From contig CAKSAK010000002.1 of the NCBI GenBank assembly GCA_934435205.1, positions 248,001 through 312,000 of the forward strand: DNA of 64,000 nucleotides, given 5' to 3'. This stretch comes from an uncultured Ruminococcus sp. Lineage in GTDB: Bacteria > Bacillota > Clostridia > Oscillospirales > Ruminococcaceae. Positions 32,817-42,022 of this stretch are shown here, one piece after another (position 1 is the stretch's first letter; each line of letters begins with the position of its first letter). The notes under the pieces were generated by a model, which worked only from the letters and a program-made list of their open reading frames with translations, did no database searches and was not told where the DNA came from. The position numbers and the translations under genes were made by a program.

Positions 32817-33599
32817 ATGGGACAGAAAGTAAATCCACACGGACTTCGTGTCGGTGTGATTAAGAATTGGGACTCCCGCTGGTTTGCAGAAAAGGGTACT
32901 TTTGGCGATACACTGGTTGAGGATTACAACGTTCGTAACTTCATTCTTAAAGAGCTGAATACAAGATCAAAGAATCCAGCAGATAAGTGCGTATACGCCG
33001 GCGTTCCAAAAGTAGAGATCGAAAGATTTGCCGATAAGGACGGCGGTCAGAAGGTAAGAATCCACATCCACTGTGCAAAGCCTGGTATCGTAATAGGCAG
33101 AGGCGGCGCAGAGATCGAAAAGCTCCGTGCAAACGTAGAAAAGATGATCGGCAAGAGCGTTGCTATCAACATCGTTGAGGTAAAGCAGCCTGACATCAAT
33201 GCACAGCTCGTTGCAGAAAAGATCGCACACGATCTTGAAGATAGAATCTCATTCAGAAGAGCAATGAAGCAGTCTATCGGCAGAGCAATGAAGCTCGGCG
33301 CTAAGGGTATCAAGGTTAGATGCGGCGGCCGTCTTGGCGGTGCTGAGATCGCTAGAGCAGAAACATACCACGAGGGTACAATTCCGCTTCAGACGATCAG
33401 AGCTGACATCGACTATGGTACAGCTGAGGCACACACAACTTACGGTAGGATCGGCGTTAAGGTATGGATATACAGAGGCGAAGTTCTTAAGGGCGAAGTT
33501 GCTGCTTCAGACAAGAGAGAGTCAAACGACAGAAGACGCCAGAACAGAAATGGTAAGCGTGACTTCAATAAGGCTAAAAAAGAGGGAGGTAACAAGTAA
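32817..33599 (+). CDS. rpsC: Ribosomal protein S3
   Basis: 260 residues: KH domain with PGIVIGRGGAEIEKLR, GCGGRLGGAEIARAE-like segment (CGGRLGGAEIAR), and a basic tail with RRRQNRNGKRDFNKAKK that is longer than in many species. Part of the mRNA entry channel. Confidence 0.97.
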   Translation: MGQKVNPHGLRVGVIKNWDSRWFAEKGTFGDTLVEDYNVRNFILKELNTRSKNPADKCVYAGVPKVEIERFADKDGGQKVRIHIHCAKPGIVIGRGGAEIEKLRANVEKMIGKSVAINIVEVKQPDINAQLVAEKIAHDLEDRISFRRAMKQSIGRAMKLGAKGIKVRCGGRLGGAEIARAETYHEGTIPLQTIRADIDYGTAEAHTTYGRIGVKVWIYRGEVLKGEVAASDKRESNDRRRQNRNGKRDFNKAKKEGGNK

Positions 33600-34030
33600 T
33601 GCTGCTTCCAAAGAGAGTTAAGTTCAGAAAACAGCACCGTGGCCGTATGACAGGCAAGGCTATGAGAGGTAACACAGTTTCTCACGGTGAGTATGGTCTT
33701 CAGGCTCTTCAGCCTGCTTGGATCACATCAAATCAGATCGAAGCTGCCCGTATCGCAATGACAAGATACATCAAGCGTGGCGGTCAGGTTTGGATCAAGA
33801 TCTTCCCAGATAAGCCTGCAACAAGAAAGCCTCTTGGAACTCGAATGGGTAAAGGTAAGGGCGCACCTGAGTATTGGGTAGCCGTTGTTAAGCCAGGCAG
33901 AGTAATGTTCGAGATCGCAGGAGTACCTGAAGAGACAGCTAGAGAAGCAATGCGTCTTGCAATGCACAAGCTGCCTATCAAGTGTAAGTTCGTTAAAAGA
34001 GATACTCAAGAAACGGGTGGTGAGCAATAA
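33599..34030 (+). CDS. rplP: Ribosomal protein L16
   Basis: 143 residues; the ATG overlaps the rpsC stop by one base. MLLPKRVKFRKQHRGRMTG and GKGKGAPEYWVAVVKPG are L16, which sits near the A-site tRNA. Confidence 0.97.
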   Translation: MLLPKRVKFRKQHRGRMTGKAMRGNTVSHGEYGLQALQPAWITSNQIEAARIAMTRYIKRGGQVWIKIFPDKPATRKPLGTRMGKGKGAPEYWVAVVKPGRVMFEIAGVPEETAREAMRLAMHKLPIKCKFVKRDTQETGGEQ

Positions 34031-34227
34031 TGAAGGCTAATGAAATCAAGGATATGACAGTCGACGAGCTCAACAGCAAACTCGCTGAGCTCAAGCAGGA
34101 GCTTTTTAACCTTCGTTTCCAGCACGCTGTAAACCAGCTGGAGAATCCTAAGAGACTTCAGGCTGTGAAGAAGGATATTGCTCGTGTAAAGACATTCATT
34201 CGTAAGCAAGAGTCCAATGTTCAGTAA
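34030..34227 (+). CDS. rpmC: Ribosomal protein L29
   Basis: 65 residues; one-base overlap with rplP. MKANEIKDMTVDELNSKL, LKQELFNLRFQHAVNQLEN and IARVKTFIRK are L29. Confidence 0.96.
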   Translation: MKANEIKDMTVDELNSKLAELKQELFNLRFQHAVNQLENPKRLQAVKKDIARVKTFIRKQESNVQ

Positions 34228-34248
34228 TTTTCGAAGGGAGGATTAACT

Positions 34249-34509
34249 GTGAGCGAAGAGAGAAATTTGAGAAAAACCAGAGTTGGCGTTGTAGTTTCCA
34301 ACAAGATGGATAAGACTATCGTAGTTGCTATCAAGGATAACGTACAGCACCCACTTTACAAGAAGATCATCAAGAGAACAGTTAAGCTTAAGGCACATGA
34401 CGAAAACAATGTCTGCAATATAGGCGACAAGGTTGAAGTTATGGAGACAAGACCTCTGTCAAAGGACAAGAGATGGCGTCTTGTTAACGTTCTTGAGAAG
34501 GCTAAGTAA
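34249..34509 (+). CDS. rpsQ: Ribosomal protein S17
   Basis: 86 residues with a GTG start after GGGAGGATTAACT. RKTRVGVVVSNKMDKTIVV and HPLYKKIIKRTVKLKAHD are S17. Confidence 0.96.
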   Translation: MSEERNLRKTRVGVVVSNKMDKTIVVAIKDNVQHPLYKKIIKRTVKLKAHDENNVCNIGDKVEVMETRPLSKDKRWRLVNVLEKAK

Positions 34510-34582
34510 TTAAAACGCAATAGTGCAGGTGGCAGATAACTTCTGCCGACCGCACGTTAAATTCTGAAAGGAGGAACGCACT

Positions 34583-34951
34583 GTGATACAAATGCAGACT
34601 TACCTGAAGGTAGCAGATAACTCCGGAGCAAAGGAGCTTATGTGCATCAGGGTACTCGGCGGAACACGCAGAAAGTATGCAAACATCGGTGACGTTGTAG
34701 TTTGTTCTGTTAAAAAGGCAACACCAGGCGGAGTTGTTAAAAAGGGCGACGTTGTTAAAGCAGTAATCGTTCGTTCAGCTAAGGGTCTTCGTCGTGCAGA
34801 CGGCACATATATCCGTTTTGACGAAAACGCAGCTGTTATTATCAAAGAAGACAAGAACCCAAGAGGTACTCGTATATTTGGACCAGTAGCTAAGGAGCTC
34901 AGAGAGAAGGATTATATGAAGATCCTTTCACTTGCTCCGGAAGTTCTTTAA
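34583..34951 (+). CDS. rplN: Ribosomal protein L14
   Basis: 122 residues. GTG start read as MIQMQTYLKVADNSGAKEL, matching the family; AAAGGAGG is upstream. VRSAKGLRRADGTYIRFDEN and RGTRIFGPVAKELR are L14. Confidence 0.97.
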   Translation: MIQMQTYLKVADNSGAKELMCIRVLGGTRRKYANIGDVVVCSVKKATPGGVVKKGDVVKAVIVRSAKGLRRADGTYIRFDENAAVIIKEDKNPRGTRIFGPVAKELREKDYMKILSLAPEVL

Positions 34952-34968
34952 TTGGAGGTGTCGTAACA

Positions 34969-35292
34969 ATGAATAAGGTACACGTAAAAACAGGCGACAC
35001 CGTCGTTATCCTCTCCGGTAAGGACAAGGGTAAGAAGGGCAAGGTCCTGGAAGTTTCCCCTAAGGAGGGAAAGGTAATCGTTGAGGGTCTTAACATTGCT
35101 ACAAAGCACGTTAAGCCAAGACGTCAGGGCGAGCAGGGCGGCATAGTTGAGGCTGAGGCTGCAATGTACGCTTCAAAGGTACAGGCAGTTTGCCCTAAGT
35201 GCGGCAAGCCAACAAGAGTCGCTCATAAGTTCCTTGAGGACGGTACTAAAGTTAGAGTCTGCAAGAACGCAGACTGCGGCGAAGAATTTTAA
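34969..35292 (+). CDS. rplX: Ribosomal protein L24
   Basis: 107 residues. KOW motif TGDTVVILSGKDKGKKGKVL, then NIATKHVKPRRQGEQGGIVE and a C-terminal VCPKCGKPTRVAHKF ... VRVCKNADCGEEF with four Cys, suggesting a zinc site. RBS TTGGAGGTG. Confidence 0.97.
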   Translation: MNKVHVKTGDTVVILSGKDKGKKGKVLEVSPKEGKVIVEGLNIATKHVKPRRQGEQGGIVEAEAAMYASKVQAVCPKCGKPTRVAHKFLEDGTKVRVCKNADCGEEF

Positions 35293-35308
35293 TTAGGAGG
35301 ATATTACG

Positions 35309-35851
35309 ATGGCTAGACTTAAAGAATATTATGTTAGCGACGTAGCTCCTGCTATGATGAAGAAATTCGAATACGCTAACGTTATGCAGATCCCAAAGCT
35401 TGATAAGGTAGTTATCAACGTGGGCTGCGGCGCAGATAAGGATAACAAGAAGGTTATCGACGCTATCATGACTGATCTGGCTGCTATCACAGGACAGAAG
35501 CCGATCGTTTGTAAGGCAAAGAAGTCCGTTGCTAACTTCAAGCTCAGAGACGGACAGATCATCGGTGTTAAGGTAACACTGAGAGCAGAGAAAATGTATG
35601 AATTCGTTGACAGACTTTTCAACGTAGCATTTCCTCGTGTAAGAGACTTCAGAGGAATCAATCCTAACTCTTTCGACGGCAGAGGCAACTACTCTACTGG
35701 TCTTAAGGAGCAGCTGATCTTCCCTGAGATCGAATACGATAAGATAGATAAGGTTCGTGGTATGGATATCAACTTTATCACAACTGCAAAAACTGACGAA
35801 GAGGCAAAGGAGCTGCTTTCACTTATGGGTGCTCCATTTGCTGATAAGTAA
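35309..35851 (+). CDS. rplE: Ribosomal protein L5
   Basis: 180 residues. PKLDKVVINVGCG, ITGQKPIVCKAKKSVANFKLRDG-type segment, and FPRVRDFRGINPNSFDGRGN are L5, which binds 5S rRNA. Confidence 0.97.
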   Translation: MARLKEYYVSDVAPAMMKKFEYANVMQIPKLDKVVINVGCGADKDNKKVIDAIMTDLAAITGQKPIVCKAKKSVANFKLRDGQIIGVKVTLRAEKMYEFVDRLFNVAFPRVRDFRGINPNSFDGRGNYSTGLKEQLIFPEIEYDKIDKVRGMDINFITTAKTDEEAKELLSLMGAPFADK

Positions 35852-35865
35852 GAGGAGGATAAAAA

Positions 35866-36051
35866 ATGGCTAAGAAGGCTATGATCAACAAACAGCAGGC
35901 TACGCCTAAATATTCCACTCGTGCTTACAACAGATGTAAGATCTGCGGAAGACCTCATGCTTATCTGAGAAAGTTCGGCGTTTGCCGTATCTGTTTCAGA
36001 GAGTTGGCTCACGAGGGTAAGATTCCGGGAGTTAAGAAGGCTAGTTGGTAA
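35866..36051 (+). CDS. rpsN: Ribosomal protein S14, zinc-binding form
   Basis: 61 residues. RCKICGRPHAYLRKFGVCRICF carries the CxxC...CxxC zinc site, so this is the short type-Z S14, as in most Firmicutes. AGAGGAGG precedes. Confidence 0.97.
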   Translation: MAKKAMINKQQATPKYSTRAYNRCKICGRPHAYLRKFGVCRICFRELAHEGKIPGVKKASW

Positions 36052-36067
36052 AAGGAGGTTAACACGC

Positions 36068-36466
36068 ATGCAAATTACTGATACAATAGCGGATCTTCTT
36101 ACAAGAATCCGTAACGCAAGTACTGCGAAGCACGCAACAGTTGACGTTCCTGCATCTAATATGAAGAAGTCTATCACACAGATCCTCGTAGACGAAGGAT
36201 ACGTTAAGGACTTTAAGATCATTGAAGACGGTAAGCAGGGTATCATTAGAATTACTCTTAAATATGACGAGAACAGAAATCCAGTCATCACAGGACTCAG
36301 AAGAGTTTCAAAGCCTGGTCTGAGAATTTACGCAAGCTGCGAGGATATGCCAAAGGTTATAAAGGGCCTCGGCATTGCTATCGTATCTACTTCAAAGGGC
36401 GTTATCACAGACAAGAAGGCTAGAGAGCTGAATGTCGGCGGAGAAGTTCTCGCATTCATCTGGTAA
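36068..36466 (+). CDS. rpsH: Ribosomal protein S8
   Basis: 132 residues. MQITDTIADLLTRIRNAST start and IVSTSKGVITDKKARELNVGG end are S8. In E. coli S8 represses the spc genes; no matching site was sought in detail here. Confidence 0.97.
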   Translation: MQITDTIADLLTRIRNASTAKHATVDVPASNMKKSITQILVDEGYVKDFKIIEDGKQGIIRITLKYDENRNPVITGLRRVSKPGLRIYASCEDMPKVIKGLGIAIVSTSKGVITDKKARELNVGGEVLAFIW

Positions 36467-36479
36467 GGAGGACTAAGTT

Positions 36480-37031
36480 ATGTCAAGAATAGGTATTAAG
36501 CCAATTAGTGTTCCTGCAGGTGTAGAGGTTACTGTTGCAGACGGAAACGTAGTTACAGTAAAGGGTCCTAAGGGTTCACTCACAAAAGAGTTCCACAAGG
36601 ATATGATCATAAAGTGTGCAGACGGCGTGATCACAGTAGAGCGTCCTTCAGAGGATAAGCTTCACAAGTCACTGCACGGTCTGACAAGAACACTCGTACA
36701 CAACATGGTAGAGGGTGTTACAAACGGTTTCGCAAAGAAGCTTGAGATCGTTGGTGTAGGTTACAGAGCTCAGAAGCAGGGTAAGAACCTTGTTATGAAC
36801 CTTGGTTTCTCTCATCAGGTTATCGTTCCTGAGACAGATACTATCAAGATCGACGTACCTGACGCAAACCACATCGTAATTTCAGGCTGCGACAAGCAGG
36901 AAGTAGGTCAGTTTGCTTGTGAGATCCGTGAGAAGCGTCCACCAGAGCCTTATAAGGGTAAGGGTATTCGTTACGAAGGCGAGTATGTTATCCGTAAGGA
37001 AGGTAAGGCTGGTAAGGGCAGCAAGAAGTAA
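36480..37031 (+). CDS. rplF: Ribosomal protein L6
   Basis: 183 residues. MSRIGIKPISVPAGVEV, VGVGYRAQKQGKNLVMNLGF and KRPPEPYKGKGIRYEGEY are L6. Confidence 0.97.
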   Translation: MSRIGIKPISVPAGVEVTVADGNVVTVKGPKGSLTKEFHKDMIIKCADGVITVERPSEDKLHKSLHGLTRTLVHNMVEGVTNGFAKKLEIVGVGYRAQKQGKNLVMNLGFSHQVIVPETDTIKIDVPDANHIVISGCDKQEVGQFACEIREKRPPEPYKGKGIRYEGEYVIRKEGKAGKGSKK

Positions 37032-37049
37032 TAAAAGGAGAGAATTACT

Positions 37050-37409
37050 ATGGTTAAAAAGCTTGACAAGGCTAAGGCAAGAGCAAAAAGACATCAGAGA
37101 GTCCGCAACAAGATCAACGGAACAGCTGATTGTCCTCGCCTCAACGTATTCCGCTCCTCTAAGCATATTTATGCACAGGTTATCGACGACGTAAACGGCG
37201 TAACACTTTGCAGCGCTTCCTCAATGTCCAAGGACTTTGAAGGCAACGGCGGCAACAAGGAAGGCGCTCGTAAGGTCGGCGAAATGATCGCTCAGGCGGC
37301 TAAGGCAAAGGGCATCGAGAATGTCGTATTCGACAGAGGCGGCTACCTTTACCACGGACGTGTTCAGGAGTTGGCAGACGGAGCCCGTGAAGGCGGACTT
37401 AAGTTCTAA
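37050..37409 (+). CDS. rplR: Ribosomal protein L18
   Basis: 119 residues. RHQRVRNKINGTADCPRLNV, FRSSKHIYAQVIDD and VVFDRGGYLYHGRVQELAD are L18, which binds 5S rRNA. Confidence 0.97.
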   Translation: MVKKLDKAKARAKRHQRVRNKINGTADCPRLNVFRSSKHIYAQVIDDVNGVTLCSASSMSKDFEGNGGNKEGARKVGEMIAQAAKAKGIENVVFDRGGYLYHGRVQELADGAREGGLKF

Positions 37410-37424
37410 AGAGGAGGGTAAACA

Positions 37425-37925
37425 TTGGCTTTAATAGATGCTTCAAACATGGAACTTACTGAAAAGGTCGTTGCAATTAACAGAGTATCAAAGACTGTTA
37501 AGGGCGGCCGTATAATGAAGTTCTCAGTCCTCGTAGTAGTAGGCGACGGAAACGGAGTAGTAGGTTTCGGAATCGGTAAATCAGGAGAAGTTCCTGACGC
37601 AATCAGAAAGGCAATCCAGGACGCCAAGAAGAACCTTATCAGAATTTCACTTAAGGGAACAACGATCCCACACGAAATTATCGGTAAGTTCGGTGCAGGC
37701 GAGGTTCTTCTCAAGCCTGCAGCACCAGGTACTGGAGTTATCGCAGGCGGCACAGTAAGAGCCGTTGTAGAAGCTGCTGGAATCAAGGATATCAGAGCTA
37801 AGCAGCTCCGTTCAAACAATCCTTACAACGCAGTAAGAGCTACAATAAGCGGTCTTGCTAACATCAGAAGCGCTGAAACAGTAGCAGCTCTCAGAGGCAA
37901 GACAGTTAAAGAAATTACAGGCTAA
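37425..37925 (+). CDS. rpsE: Ribosomal protein S5
   Basis: 166 residues with a TTG start (GAGGAGGG 7 bases upstream). VVAINRVSKTVKGGRIMKF, GNGVVGFGIGKSGEVPDA and KQLRSNNPYNAVRAT are S5. TTG for a highly expressed protein is uncommon but no other start fits. Confidence 0.96.
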   Translation: MALIDASNMELTEKVVAINRVSKTVKGGRIMKFSVLVVVGDGNGVVGFGIGKSGEVPDAIRKAIQDAKKNLIRISLKGTTIPHEIIGKFGAGEVLLKPAAPGTGVIAGGTVRAVVEAAGIKDIRAKQLRSNNPYNAVRATISGLANIRSAETVAALRGKTVKEITG

Positions 37926-37939
37926 GGAGGATAACAGTT

Positions 37940-38116
37940 ATGGCAATTAACATCGAACTGATAAAGAGCCTTAACGGAAGAAGCGATAAGCAGGTCGCTA
38001 CCGCTAATTCACTGGGTCTCAGAAAAATCGGGGATAAGACTTGTCAGCCTGACAATCCTCAGACAAAGGGAAAGGTAAAGGTTATCTCCCATCTTATTAA
38101 AGTAACTGAAGCATAA
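37940..38116 (+). CDS. rpmD: Ribosomal protein L30
   Basis: 58 residues, read from the gap between rpsE and rplO. MAINIELIKSLNGRSDKQV and SLGLRKIGDKTCQPDNPQ are L30. AAGGAGGATAACAGTT lies before the ATG. Confidence 0.96.
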   Translation: MAINIELIKSLNGRSDKQVATANSLGLRKIGDKTCQPDNPQTKGKVKVISHLIKVTEA

Positions 38117-38131
38117 GGAGGTGCAATCTGA

Positions 38132-38572
38132 ATGAAACTGCACGAATTATCACCTGTTGCAGGCTCCGTAAAGGAGAGCAAGCGCAAGGGCAGAGGTCAC
38201 GGTTCTGGTAACGGAAAGACCGCAGGCAAGGGACACAAGGGTCAGAAGGCTCGTTCCGGCGGCGGAATAAGACCGGGCTTTGAAGGCGGACAGACAATGC
38301 TCGCAAGAAGAATCCCTAAGCGTGGATTCAACAATATTTTCGCAACAAAGTATGCTATCGTAAATGTATCTGATCTTGATAGATTTGTTGACGGCACAGT
38401 TGTTGATACTGAGCTTCTTAAAGCTTCAGGCATCATCAAGAAGGAACTTGACGGCGTCAAGATCCTCGGAAACGGCGAATTAACTAAAAACCTTACCGTT
38501 AAGGCTGCAAAGTTCTCAGCAGCTGCTAAGGAAAAGATTGAAAAGGCAGGCGGGAAGGTTGAGGTGATGTAA
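38132..38572 (+). CDS. rplO: Ribosomal protein L15
   Basis: 146 residues. MKLHELSPVAGSVKESKRKG, GRGHGSGNGKTAGKGHKGQ and GGIRPGFEGGQTMLARRIPK are L15. The stop is 2 bases before secY. Confidence 0.97.
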   Translation: MKLHELSPVAGSVKESKRKGRGHGSGNGKTAGKGHKGQKARSGGGIRPGFEGGQTMLARRIPKRGFNNIFATKYAIVNVSDLDRFVDGTVVDTELLKASGIIKKELDGVKILGNGELTKNLTVKAAKFSAAAKEKIEKAGGKVEVM

Positions 38573-38574
38573 TT

Positions 38575-39870
38575 GTGATAGAGACATTTCGTAATGCCTG
38601 GAGAGTTCCGGAATTAAGAAAAAAACTTCTATTTACTTTTTTCATCATCATCATCTACAGAGTCGGCGGTACAGTTCCTGTACCTTACCTTGACTCAGCT
38701 GCATTGTCAGCATGGTTTGAACAGAGTGCTTCGTCAGGTGACTTTTTCAGCTATCTGAACGTTCTGTCAGGAGGTAACTTTTCAAAAGCTACTCTCTTGG
38801 CGCTCTCCGTTTCACCTTATATCAATGCACAAATTATCATTCAGCTTCTGACCTACGCTCTCCCACCGCTGGAAAGACTCCAGAAGGAAGGTCCTGAGGG
38901 TAGAAAGAAACTTAACAAGATAACAAAATATGCGTCACTTGCTATTGCTATCTTCCAGGCATGGGCTTATTACCTCACCATGAAGAAAGCGGGCGCTTGT
39001 GTTTACACAGACGGCTTCAGCAAGATATTCGCAGAGATAGTTATTATCGCTTGCTTTACAGCAGGTGCGTCACTGACTATCTGGCTTGGTGACGAGATAA
39101 ACGAGAAGGGTATCGGAAACGGTATCTCAATGCTCCTGTTCGCAGGTATCATTGCAAGAGGTCCTTCAGCAGTTATCGGTCTGTTCGATTACATGAAGAC
39201 AGGCGAGGCTAAGAACATCATTCTCGTAATTGCTATCCTTGTTGTATTCATTTTGATGATAGGCTTTATCATCTTTATGAACGAGGCTGAAAGAAGAATA
39301 CCGATACAGTACGCAAAGAGAGTAGTCGGCAGAAAACAGTACGGCGGTCAGAATACTTTTATTCCGATCAAGATCGCAATGAGCGGCGTTATGCCTATCA
39401 TCTTTGCAATGGCTTTCATGTCACTGCCTTCAACACTCAAAATGTTCATTGAACCAAAAAGCGGAAGCTTCTACGATCACTTCCTTCACTGGTTCGAGTA
39501 CACTCATCCGTTCTACGCTTGTCTGTACTTTGTGCTGATAATCGGCTTCAACTATTTCTATGTTTCAATGCAGTATAATCCACTTGAGATCGCAAACAAC
39601 CTCAGACAGAACAACGGTGGTATCCCTGGTATCAGACCTGGTAGACCAACTTCCGATTATCTGAAGAAGGTTCTGTCAAAGATAACATTGGTAGGAGCTG
39701 TGTTCCTCGGAATAATCGCTATCTTCCCTATTATCTTCACTTCGATCACAAAGATGAATATTGCAATGGGCGGTACTTCGATACTCATCGTTGTATCAGT
39801 TGCTCTTGAAACAGCAAGAACTATGGAATCTCAGATGATGATGCGTCATCATAAGGGCTTCCTTGAATAA
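38575..39870 (+). CDS. secY: SecY preprotein translocase channel subunit
   Basis: 431 residues with a GTG start 2 bases after rplO; GAGGTGATG is inside the end of rplO. Ten membrane segments; KKLLFTFFIIIIYRVGGTVPVP, the plug-side LLALSVSPYINAQIIIQLL, GIGNGISMLLFAGI, and the cytoplasmic IPGIRPGRPTSDYL are SecY signatures. Works with SecE encoded at 21,258. Confidence 0.97.
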   Translation: MIETFRNAWRVPELRKKLLFTFFIIIIYRVGGTVPVPYLDSAALSAWFEQSASSGDFFSYLNVLSGGNFSKATLLALSVSPYINAQIIIQLLTYALPPLERLQKEGPEGRKKLNKITKYASLAIAIFQAWAYYLTMKKAGACVYTDGFSKIFAEIVIIACFTAGASLTIWLGDEINEKGIGNGISMLLFAGIIARGPSAVIGLFDYMKTGEAKNIILVIAILVVFILMIGFIIFMNEAERRIPIQYAKRVVGRKQYGGQNTFIPIKIAMSGVMPIIFAMAFMSLPSTLKMFIEPKSGSFYDHFLHWFEYTHPFYACLYFVLIIGFNYFYVSMQYNPLEIANNLRQNNGGIPGIRPGRPTSDYLKKVLSKITLVGAVFLGIIAIFPIIFTSITKMNIAMGGTSILIVVSVALETARTMESQMMMRHHKGFLE

Positions 39871-39908
39871 ACCATAGGCTTTACGTTTGAGATAAAAAGG
39901 AGTTAAAA

Positions 39909-40541
39909 ATGAATATAATTCTTTTAGGTGCTCCCGGTGCGGGAAAAGGAACTCAGGCTGAGGTCATCTGCAATGCCCTGAACATTCCTACTATTTCTAC
40001 AGGCAATATGCTCAGAGCGGCTGTTAAGGCTGGTACTGAGTACGGTCTCAAGGCTAAGGCTGCTATGGACGCAGGCGACCTTGTATCAGATGATATCGTA
40101 ATTGGTATCCTCAAGGACAGGATCGCTGAGCCTGACGCTCAGAACGGTTTCATTCTGGACGGCTTCCCAAGAACAGTTCCTCAGGCTGAGGCTCTTGACG
40201 CTATGGGCGTTAAGATAGACAAGGTCATCGAGATATATGTTCCAGACGAGACTATCCAGCAGAGACTTTCAGGCAGAAGAGTTTGCCTCGACTGTGGCGC
40301 TACTTACCACACAGCTTTCAAGCCTTCAAAGGTAGAGGGCGTGTGCGATGTTTGCGGCAAGCCGATCGTTATCCGTAAGGACGATGAGCCTGCAACAGTT
40401 ATCAGCAGACTTCAGACATATCACAAATCGACCGCTCCTCTTAAAGATTACTACGGTAAGCAGGGCAAGCTCGTTACTGTTGAGGGACAGGATAAGGTAG
40501 AGGACACTTCAAAGCTTGTTCTCGAAGCTGTTAAGGCATAG
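39909..40541 (+). CDS. adk: Adenylate kinase, zinc-containing
   Basis: 210 residues. AMP + ATP to 2 ADP. P-loop LLGAPGAGKGTQAE at 5-18, AMP-site NGFILDGFPRTVPQAE, and a LID with CLDCGATYH ... CDVCGKPI, four Cys that bind zinc as in many Gram-positives. Sits between secY and map as in most Firmicutes. Confidence 0.97.
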   Translation: MNIILLGAPGAGKGTQAEVICNALNIPTISTGNMLRAAVKAGTEYGLKAKAAMDAGDLVSDDIVIGILKDRIAEPDAQNGFILDGFPRTVPQAEALDAMGVKIDKVIEIYVPDETIQQRLSGRRVCLDCGATYHTAFKPSKVEGVCDVCGKPIVIRKDDEPATVISRLQTYHKSTAPLKDYYGKQGKLVTVEGQDKVEDTSKLVLEAVKA

Positions 40542-40558
40542 ATCCGAGGCGTTTTTTA

Positions 40559-41305
40559 ATGATATGCGTTAAATCCAATAAAGAGATCGAGAAAATGCAG
40601 AAGGCGGGCGCAATAACCGCCGGAGCATTGATCGCTGCGGGCGAGGCTATCAGACCGGGTATGACTACCTACGAGCTTGATAAAGTCGTTCACAGATATA
40701 TCACTTCTCATGGTGCAAAGCCAAGCTTCCTTGGCTACGGCGGATTTCCAGGCTCAGCCTGCATTTCCGTCAACGATGAGATAATCCATGGTATCCCCGG
40801 TCCACGCAAGCTTTGCGAGGGCGACATAGTTTCAGTAGACGTTGGTGCTTACATCGACGGCTATCACGGAGATTCCTGCAAGACCTTTGCTGTAGGCAAG
40901 ATTTCCCCTGAGGCAGAGGCTCTGATGAAGTCCACCGAAGAAAGTCTGTATCTTGCAATAGATATGGTAAAGCCGGGCGTTAGACTTGGCGACTTGGGTG
41001 CGGCGATTCAGAAATACAATGAGGACAACGGCTACTCCGTTGTAAGACAGTTCGTAGGTCACGGTGTGGGCAAAAACCTGCACGAAGATCCAGAAGTTCC
41101 AAACTACGGCAAGGCTGGCCACGGCATCAGACTTGTGGCAGGTATGGTAATAGCTATAGAGCCTATGATAAACATGGGTACGGCTGATATCAAGACAATG
41201 CCTGACGGTTGGACTGTCAAGACAAAAGACGGAAAGTGGGCGGCTCATTTTGAGCATACAATCGCAGTTACTCCTGACGGGGCAGTTATCCTGACCAAAG
41301 TATGA
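40559..41305 (+). CDS. map: Methionine aminopeptidase, type I
   Basis: 248 residues. Removes N-terminal Met from new proteins. Metal ligands: Asp in VSVDVGAYIDGYHGDSC (two), His in GHGVGKNLHEDP, Glu in AIEPMINMG and Glu in AHFEHTIAVTPDG. ATG at MICVKSNKEIEKM fits; the RBS is weak (GAGGCG). The end overlaps the KOW gene by 4 bases. Confidence 0.96.
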   Translation: MICVKSNKEIEKMQKAGAITAGALIAAGEAIRPGMTTYELDKVVHRYITSHGAKPSFLGYGGFPGSACISVNDEIIHGIPGPRKLCEGDIVSVDVGAYIDGYHGDSCKTFAVGKISPEAEALMKSTEESLYLAIDMVKPGVRLGDLGAAIQKYNEDNGYSVVRQFVGHGVGKNLHEDPEVPNYGKAGHGIRLVAGMVIAIEPMINMGTADIKTMPDGWTVKTKDGKWAAHFEHTIAVTPDGAVILTKV

Positions 41306-41601
41306 CGGAGAAAAGCGTTGTAGATATACCGATCGGTTCAGTGGTGCTTGCGAACGCAGGCCGTGATAAGGGCAGATATTTTGTTGCGGTAGCTGCCAGC
41401 GGCGGTTTTGTGTATATCGCAGACGGCAAGGAGCGTAAGCTCCAAAAGCCAAAGCGAAAAAACATGAAACACATTTCACCTGCGGGCGTTATCATCAGCA
41501 CTGATGAGCTGACAAACAGGAAATTAAGACGGCTGATACAAGGTTTTGACCCAAACCGTGTTACAGCAGACCAAAACCTTTTAGATGGGGAGGTTTTTTA
41601 A
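41302..41601 (+). CDS. KOW-domain putative RNA-binding protein (L14e-like)
   Basis: 99 residues. IPIGSVVLANAGRDKGRYFVAVAASGG is a KOW-like motif resembling eukaryotic L14e/L6e; it is followed by KERKLQKPKRKNMKHIS, very basic, then an acidic C-terminus. The ATG overlaps the map stop (ATGA) and its stop overlaps the infA start by one base, so all three are tightly coupled. Clostridia often have such a gene here; its role is unknown but RNA or ribosome binding is likely. Confidence 0.85.
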   Translation: MTEKSVVDIPIGSVVLANAGRDKGRYFVAVAASGGFVYIADGKERKLQKPKRKNMKHISPAGVIISTDELTNRKLRRLIQGFDPNRVTADQNLLDGEVF

Positions 41602-41819
41602 TGTCAAAGGAAGACGTTATCGAACTTGAGGGAACGGTAATTGAGGCTAAGCCAAATGCAACGTTTCTGGTAGAACTTTCAAACGGTCATAAAATCCTTG
41701 CTCATATTTCGGGTAAGCTGCGTATGAATTATATTCGTATCGTGCCCGGAGATAAGGTAACGGTCGAAATGTCACCGTATGACTTGACAAAGGGAAGAAT
41801 CACATGGAGAGCTAAGTAA
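41601..41819 (+). CDS. infA: Translation initiation factor IF-1
   Basis: 72 residues. MSKEDVIELEGTVIEAKPNATF and GKLRMNYIRIVPGDKVTVE are IF-1, an OB-fold that occupies the A site during initiation. GGGGAGG is 8 bases upstream. Confidence 0.97.
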   Translation: MSKEDVIELEGTVIEAKPNATFLVELSNGHKILAHISGKLRMNYIRIVPGDKVTVEMSPYDLTKGRITWRAK

Positions 41820-41879
41820 GCTTTCCCGTAAGTTTAAGAATTTTTAATTCTTGTCGCTAAATTCAAAGGAGGTATTTCA

Positions 41880-41993
41880 ATGAAAGTAAGACCTTCAGTT
41901 AAGCCTATCTGCGAGAAGTGCAAGGTAATCAAGAGAAAAGGCAAGGTTATGGTAATCTGCCAGAATCCTAAGCACAAACAACGTCAGGGCTAA
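41880..41993 (+). CDS. rpmJ: Ribosomal protein L36
   Basis: 37 residues, too short for ordinary ORF calling. MKVRPSVKPICEKCKVIKRK and CQNPKHKQRQG carry the Cys-Cys-Cys-His zinc site. AAAGGAGGT precedes the ATG. Confidence 0.97.
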   Translation: MKVRPSVKPICEKCKVIKRKGKVMVICQNPKHKQRQG

Positions 41994-42022
41994 CAAACCA
42001 ATAATGGAGGTGCAGCTAAATA

